A DNA stretch of 9,254 nucleotides from JALYIM01 sp040003205 (lineage in GTDB: Bacteria; Acidobacteriota; Terriglobia; Terriglobales; Acidobacteriaceae): the NCBI GenBank assembly GCA_040003205.1, contig JBDUDA010000118.1, positions 1 to 9,254 of the forward strand, given 5' to 3'. A program made the translations under genes and the position numbers. The notes under the pieces were generated by a model that was not told the origin of the DNA, did no database searches, and saw only the letters and a list, made by a program, of their open reading frames with translations. This document shows, piece by piece, positions 5,623 to 9,254 of this stretch (position 1 is the first letter of the stretch; each line of letters starts with the position of its first letter).

Positions 5623-6777
5623 TCAGTGCGAGCCACCGTTGGCAACAGTGCCATTGTCATGAAGCACTTTTTCCGCGTAGAAGTTCTCAACTTTCGCCTG
5701 GTTGCGCAAGACTTCGAAGAAGGCTTCCTTGAGCAATTGCTCGCGATGGTCACGCAATTGAGCCCGAATTGCCTGCTGAACCCGTGGGTCGGAGAATTCC
5801 CGTTGTCCCGCTGATTCTTTCGCCACCAGCTTCACAATGCGAAAACCGATCAATTGCTTGCTCATGGGATTTACAACAGAAATAATGGGGCTGTATTTCC
5901 CCGGCTTTAATTTCATCACCAGATCGCGAGTCGCCGGATCTGTACGATTCAGCGAAGATTCCGGCGTGAAACCCAAATCGCCGCCGTTGCCCGAAGTTTC
6001 CGCGTCTTCCGAGTAATTCATCGCCAGCGTGTCGAAGTCGTCTCCACTCTCGAGCCGGTTCAAAATCATCTGAATTTTTTTGCGCGCCTGATCTTCGTTT
6101 TGCGCCTTATTGTTCTGGTTGCGAACCTGCGGATTCGGCAGCGGGGTAACGAAGATCTGTTTCAGGTGATACTGCGGTTCAATAAAATTAAATTCCGACT
6201 TGTGCGCGTTGTAATAGCCACTGATGTCCTGATCGGTGATGTTGATTTTAGAGGTAACTTCTTTATTGATGACCTTATCCACCGTCAGCGACCGGCGAAT
6301 GTCACGATTGAAATCTTCAGGAGCGATGTTCTTATCCTTCAGACGGGAGGCGAACTCCTCGGCGCTGAAAGGAGATTTAATTTCGCTTAGCTTGCGGTCT
6401 ACCTCGTCGTCGGTGGCGAGCAGCCCCAGCTTCTCGGCGCGCCGCATAAGGATTTCGTTCTCAATCAATTCCTTCAGAATATTAATCCGCAGGTTGGTCG
6501 CTTGTTCGGCGGCGGGCTGCTGTTGCGATGCGGTAGCCTGGTTCTGGTAGTACTTCTCCAGATCGCTGAGATATATCTTCCTTCCATCCACGGTGGCGGC
6601 AACTTCGCCGCCGGCTTGCTTCGCGCCACATCCGGTCATTGCGGCAACGGCTGCGGCGGCGAGCACAGCCGCCAGCATAAGAGGGATTGGCCTAGCCACC
6701 TCGCCATGCGATTTCAATTTCTTTTTCAGGGTGTCCCTCAATTTCGTATGTTCCACTCTCGATATGCAATCAAGCAA
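5623..6777 (-). CDS. SurA/PrsA-like peptidyl-prolyl isomerase lipoprotein
   Basis: A periplasmic folding factor for exported proteins, 384 aa as drawn. The hydrophobic stretch LMLAAVLAAAAVAAMTGC ends in a lipobox with Cys50. A SurA-type N-terminal helical domain follows (about 55-195; ATVDGRKIYLSDLEKYY, then LKELIENEILMRRAEKLGLLATDDEVD). A parvulin-type PpiC domain follows at about 200-320 (YHLKQIFVTP, FDTLAMNYSED, GNGGDLGF, LKPGKYSPII). The last 60 residues are a helical tail. The start is uncertain. The TTG at 6777 begins 1 nt after the stop of the upstream gene, but a GTG at 6699 would give a normal 22-residue lipoprotein signal (MARPIPLMLAAVL...). It is the last of three - strand genes after lptD and a DsbA-like gene, which suggests a job in outer-membrane protein assembly. 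Whether the isomerase is active cannot be judged here. Confidence 0.88.
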   Translation of the reverse strand: MLDCISRVEHTKLRDTLKKKLKSHGEVARPIPLMLAAVLAAAAVAAMTGCGAKQAGGEVAATVDGRKIYLSDLEKYYQNQATASQQQPAAEQATNLRINILKELIENEILMRRAEKLGLLATDDEVDRKLSEIKSPFSAEEFASRLKDKNIAPEDFNRDIRRSLTVDKVINKEVTSKINITDQDISGYYNAHKSEFNFIEPQYHLKQIFVTPLPNPQVRNQNNKAQNEDQARKKIQMILNRLESGDDFDTLAMNYSEDAETSGNGGDLGFTPESSLNRTDPATRDLVMKLKPGKYSPIISVVNPMSKQLIGFRIVKLVAKESAGQREFSDPRVQQAIRAQLRDHREQLLKEAFFEVLRNQAKVENFYAEKVLHDNGTVANGGSH

Positions 6778-6778
6778 G

Positions 6779-7714
6779 TTATTTCCGTCCGTGTGGATTT
6801 GACGAGGCCGGGGCCGCCGGATGCTGTGGCGGCGTAACCCCGGCTTCTCTCAGTGACTGGTCCAGCATTGCGCGCAGCTCAGTGGCCGGGACCGCTCCAT
6901 CCACTTCGCGTCCGTTGATAAACAAAGTCGGAGTGGCGCTGACTCCTAAGATCGAGGCCTCTTGCTCAGACGCTTTCACGGAGCTGTCATTTTGCGCCTT
7001 GATGCAGGATTGAAGCTTCGCCGCATCGACGCTATGCTTCTGGCCTTGCAGCGTGGCAAGCCGGTCCACTGCCGCGAACTGGCTGTCGCGGCTCTTTTCG
7101 GAATTCACTTCCGACTGGTTGCCATGAATGTAGTCGGCAAAATCCCAAAACGCATCGCCATTTTGCGAAGCCAGGCAACTCGCATCAACCGCCGCGCGCG
7201 TCGCCCAGGGATGAATTTCAGTGAGAGGAAAATCCTTGTAAACGAAAGCCACGCGATCGCCATATTCCTTTAGCAACTCAGGAAATAAGGTGCGGTGCAT
7301 ACTCGAACAAAACGGACATTGAAAGTCGTCGTAATTGACAACGATGACCTTCGCATCTTTGCCACCCCGCCGCGGACGCCCGCTCAGATCGATCTTCTTC
7401 ATGGTTTCGGCGTAGGGATCTTTGCTCAAATCTAGCTTTGTCAGGCGAATCAAAGACTTGTTATCTTTCGATAGCAGGAAGTCGAAGCTTTGTTTCTTCT
7501 CCCCCCCGTCGAAGGTGATGGTGAGTGCGCTGTAGTCCGGAAATTCGCCGGGCCTTAATGCTCCAATAACTACCTTCACTTCTGGGGGAACGTTGTAGTG
7601 CGCGCGCACCTGGCGCTCGATCCGCTGTAGGACCTCTGGAGACGGCGACGACTGGGCCGAACAGCCAAGACCGAATAATAGGAGTGCAATGAAGGAACTC
7701 TGGAGCCAAACCAA
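6779..7714 (-). CDS. Secreted DsbA-like thiol:disulfide oxidoreductase (Thioredoxin_4 type)
   Basis: Probably makes or shuffles disulfides in exported proteins, 311 aa. A signal peptide covers about residues 1-20; a lipobox at Cys18 is possible but weak (GLGC). Residues 26-110 form an N-terminal domain I can describe only as small and mixed alpha/beta. The thioredoxin-fold domain starts near 122 (AKVIVVNYDDFQCPFC) with the active site CPFC at Cys133 and Cys136. Next comes YKDFPLTEIHPWA, then the cis-proline region VSATPTLFINGREVDG with Pro262. Cys180 and Cys237 could form a second, structural disulfide. The C-terminus is Pro/Ala-rich. The gene begins with TTG, preceded by GGGTGA, and an in-frame TGA 9 nt upstream excludes a longer start. 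It lies between lptD and a SurA-like gene. DsbA-type oxidase is preferred over isomerase because the domain type and CPFC resemble oxidases, but this is inference. Confidence 0.88.
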   Translation of the reverse strand: MVWLQSSFIALLLFGLGCSAQSSPSPEVLQRIERQVRAHYNVPPEVKVVIGALRPGEFPDYSALTITFDGGEKKQSFDFLLSKDNKSLIRLTKLDLSKDPYAETMKKIDLSGRPRRGGKDAKVIVVNYDDFQCPFCSSMHRTLFPELLKEYGDRVAFVYKDFPLTEIHPWATRAAVDASCLASQNGDAFWDFADYIHGNQSEVNSEKSRDSQFAAVDRLATLQGQKHSVDAAKLQSCIKAQNDSSVKASEQEASILGVSATPTLFINGREVDGAVPATELRAMLDQSLREAGVTPPQHPAAPASSNPHGRK

Positions 7715-7720
7715 TAGAAG

Positions 7721-7726
7721 TCACCC
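7721..7726 (-). promoter_or_regulatory. Ribosome binding site supporting the TTG start of the DsbA-like gene
   Basis: On the - strand GGGTGA lies 6 nt before the TTG at 7714. The TGA within it is in frame with the gene, so translation cannot begin further upstream. This makes the rare TTG the best start. Confidence 0.6.
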
Positions 7727-7738
7727 GTTATGTCTGAA

Positions 7739-7759
7739 GTATCTGTATGTTGCAGATAC
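7739..7759 (-). repeat. Short perfect hairpin between lptD and the DsbA-like gene
   Basis: GTATCTG (7739-7745) and CAGATAC (7753-7759) form an exact 7-bp stem with a 7-nt loop in the 62-nt gap between the lptD stop and the next start. No T tract follows on the - strand, so it does not look like a terminator. It could be an mRNA stability or processing element, or chance. Confidence 0.35.
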
Positions 7760-7776
7760 AACTGATTATCTCACGG

Positions 7777-9254
7777 CTAGAAGAGTCTTTCCTGACGCCG
7801 CAGGTTTCCAAAAGCGCCTACGTTGGCGAGCGCAAATGTGAAGCGGAACTGATTTTCGTTGCGCACCGAGCCAAGTGCAAAGCGGCGGTATTCCACATTG
7901 GCGCCGCAACAATCCCAATTGTAAGAAAGCTGCGCTGACGCGTACTGCAAGAATCCCAGGTTGGCGTCGAACCCGATGTTGGTGGCGCCGCTGAAGCCGC
8001 GTTTGTTAGGAGAGCCGTATCCCAGCAGAATGCGGAACTGATTGAAGATTTCCGGTGACGGCTTGCCCGATAACAATGCCGGAGAAACCAGAGTCTCTCC
8101 CGGAGCCTGAAGAAAGGCGTCCCCACCGCCTACCGTGACGGGGCCAAGGCGGTAGTTCAGGAAAGCGGTGCTGTCGTTTATGCGGCTCTGGCGGAAGTCG
8201 TAATCAATGTTCCATTCCACGTCGGTGCGCGCGCTGGTTTGAATTCGCAGGCGCGATATCAGCGGAGACAGCCGGCGGTCCCCGGTAAGGAAAGCGATTC
8301 CGGTGAGATCGGCGGTGGTGGTGAAGACGTTACGGCGTCCCGCAACCAGTGCGCCCCCAAAAGTGGGGTCAAAGAAATATTTCTGTGAAAGCTCCCAGGT
8401 GACGACTTCTCTTACTTCCGGCCCGGCGTCGCAGGACGCTTCCTTAAGGTTTTCCTGCCGCTCCCAGGGAATCCGATTCTGAGGAGCTGGGCCGCCAATA
8501 AATAGCGACGGCATGCCGGGAGGCCCACAGTTTTCCGGTTGCGAAGATACCCGTTTCGAGTATAGGCGGTTGATGATGGTGTACTGAACCTCGTTGGTGT
8601 TGCTAAGAATGTCGCGTTCGTCGAAGCGCAAAATATTGGGGAAGTTGTTCACGCCCGTCACGTAGTTATAAGCCACGCGCGGCTCTATCACGTGCTTCCA
8701 TTTGCGTCCGACGAGCTGGCCGTCAAAAACTCGGCTCACCGCCGGCAGCCGAAGGTCCAGGGACGCTTTTAGAGCCTTGCGCGAGATAGGACTCGAAGTC
8801 GCGGTGCCCGTCGCCACCGTAGTGCTGCTGGCTGGAATAAGCCGCTGAGAGTAGAGTGTGTCGCGCAGCGAAAGCTCAGGCCGGACAGACCACCCGCGCC
8901 AGTTCAGCGGAAGCGATATCGCGGGATTCAGATCGAGGCGCGCAAGCAGGGGAGCGGTGCTGAATCCGGGCTCGTCGCGCGAAAGGCCCTCCATCGCCGC
9001 GCTGTAAGACCAATACAGCGGAGTGTGGCCAATGCGGTGATCAACGCCCGAAAATTCGAAGCTGGGGGCATGGACGATCGTGATCACCTGAAGTGGCAGA
9101 GTGTCATTCTCGTAGTTTTGGTAGCGTTCGGCGGAGACGTTGGAAAAGTATCCATTGCTGGTGTTGGAAAGAAAGGCGAGTGACTTGACTTCCGAGTTAA
9201 CCGCCTGCGTAAAGACTTCGTTGAACGCCAGACGGAATACGAATGAGCTGAGGT
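7777..9254 (-). CDS. lptD: LPS-assembly protein LptD, C-terminal part (5' end outside window)
   Basis: Outer-membrane beta-barrel that inserts lipopolysaccharide into the outer leaflet together with LptE. The frame is open to the right edge, so the GTG at 9087 is not the true start; 491 residues are visible. Barrel strands alternate throughout. Family-like stretches include LSNTSNGYFSNVSAERYQNY near the edge, NWRGWSVRPELSLRDTLYSQ, KWKHVIEPRVAYNYV, ILRFDERDILSNTNEVQY and WELSQKYFFDPTFGG. Near the end, WDCCGANVEYRRF has adjacent cysteines (codons at 7906-7911), which match the Cys724-Cys725 pair used for disulfides in E. coli LptD. Two more cysteines (codons at 8527-8529 and 8431-8433) lie in what looks like an extracellular loop. 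The chain ends in Phe, usual for an outer-membrane barrel. DsbA-like and SurA-like genes follow on the same strand. Confidence 0.92.
   Translation of the reverse strand, partial: LSSFVFRLAFNEVFTQAVNSEVKSLAFLSNTSNGYFSNVSAERYQNYENDTLPLQVITIVHAPSFEFSGVDHRIGHTPLYWSYSAAMEGLSRDEPGFSTAPLLARLDLNPAISLPLNWRGWSVRPELSLRDTLYSQRLIPASSTTVATGTATSSPISRKALKASLDLRLPAVSRVFDGQLVGRKWKHVIEPRVAYNYVTGVNNFPNILRFDERDILSNTNEVQYTIINRLYSKRVSSQPENCGPPGMPSLFIGGPAPQNRIPWERQENLKEASCDAGPEVREVVTWELSQKYFFDPTFGGALVAGRRNVFTTTADLTGIAFLTGDRRLSPLISRLRIQTSARTDVEWNIDYDFRQSRINDSTAFLNYRLGPVTVGGGDAFLQAPGETLVSPALLSGKPSPEIFNQFRILLGYGSPNKRGFSGATNIGFDANLGFLQYASAQLSYNWDCCGANVEYRRFALGSVRNENQFRFTFALANVGAFGNLRRQERLF

Noticed and set aside
5503..5814. 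Short + strand open frame across the palindrome and the end of the SurA-like gene
   Set aside because: It consists of palindrome sequence and antisense of a well-supported gene, with no ribosome site or family character.
9085..9087. GTG as the start of lptD
   Set aside because: The frame stays open to the right edge and the extra residues look like LptD barrel sequence.

Overview
The window looks like chromosomal DNA from an Acidobacteriota member, probably of the Terriglobia/Terriglobales type. This rests on protein character and gene content: a TonB-ExbB-ExbD-ExbD set, a TPR lipoprotein, a split acyl-CoA carboxylase and an LptD whose last residues (LRRQERLF) I recall from that group. No database search was possible, so the placement is an inference. 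An LPS-exporting outer membrane (LptD) and a TonB energy-transduction system make it a diderm (Gram-negative type) bacterium.

Left part, + strand (1-3300): the end of a TonB-family gene, then exbB, two different exbD genes and a TPR lipoprotein, closed by a clear intrinsic terminator at 3267-3300. The first four genes would form an inner-membrane proton-driven motor plus the TonB rod that energises outer-membrane receptors. Two gaps in this run hold hairpins. One lies between exbB and the first exbD (1207-1242). A longer one, with 25-nt arms followed by six T, lies between the second exbD and the TPR gene (2265-2364). The second could be a terminator, an attenuator or an old palindromic repeat.

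Middle, + strand (3381-5472): accC (biotin carboxylase) and a 170-aa biotin carrier protein whose N-terminal part resembles the BT linker domain of acyl-CoA carboxylases. No carboxyltransferase gene is in view.

Convergent junction (5469-5597): a 129-bp nested palindrome that can fold as a four-way junction (a 17-bp outer stem and three inner hairpins). It begins inside the stop codon of the biotin carrier gene and looks like a dispersed REP/MITE-type repeat.

Right part, - strand (5623-9254, transcribed right to left): the 3' part of lptD, then a secreted DsbA-like thiol oxidoreductase, then a SurA/parvulin-type lipoprotein. In E. coli, LptD needs both DsbA-type disulfide formation and the SurA chaperone, and this LptD keeps the paired cysteines near its C-terminus. 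The three genes therefore read as an outer-membrane LptD assembly cassette. This is the most interesting arrangement in the window. I saw no tRNA, rRNA, CRISPR array, insertion sequence or phage gene. Most of the genes are ordinary housekeeping or envelope functions.
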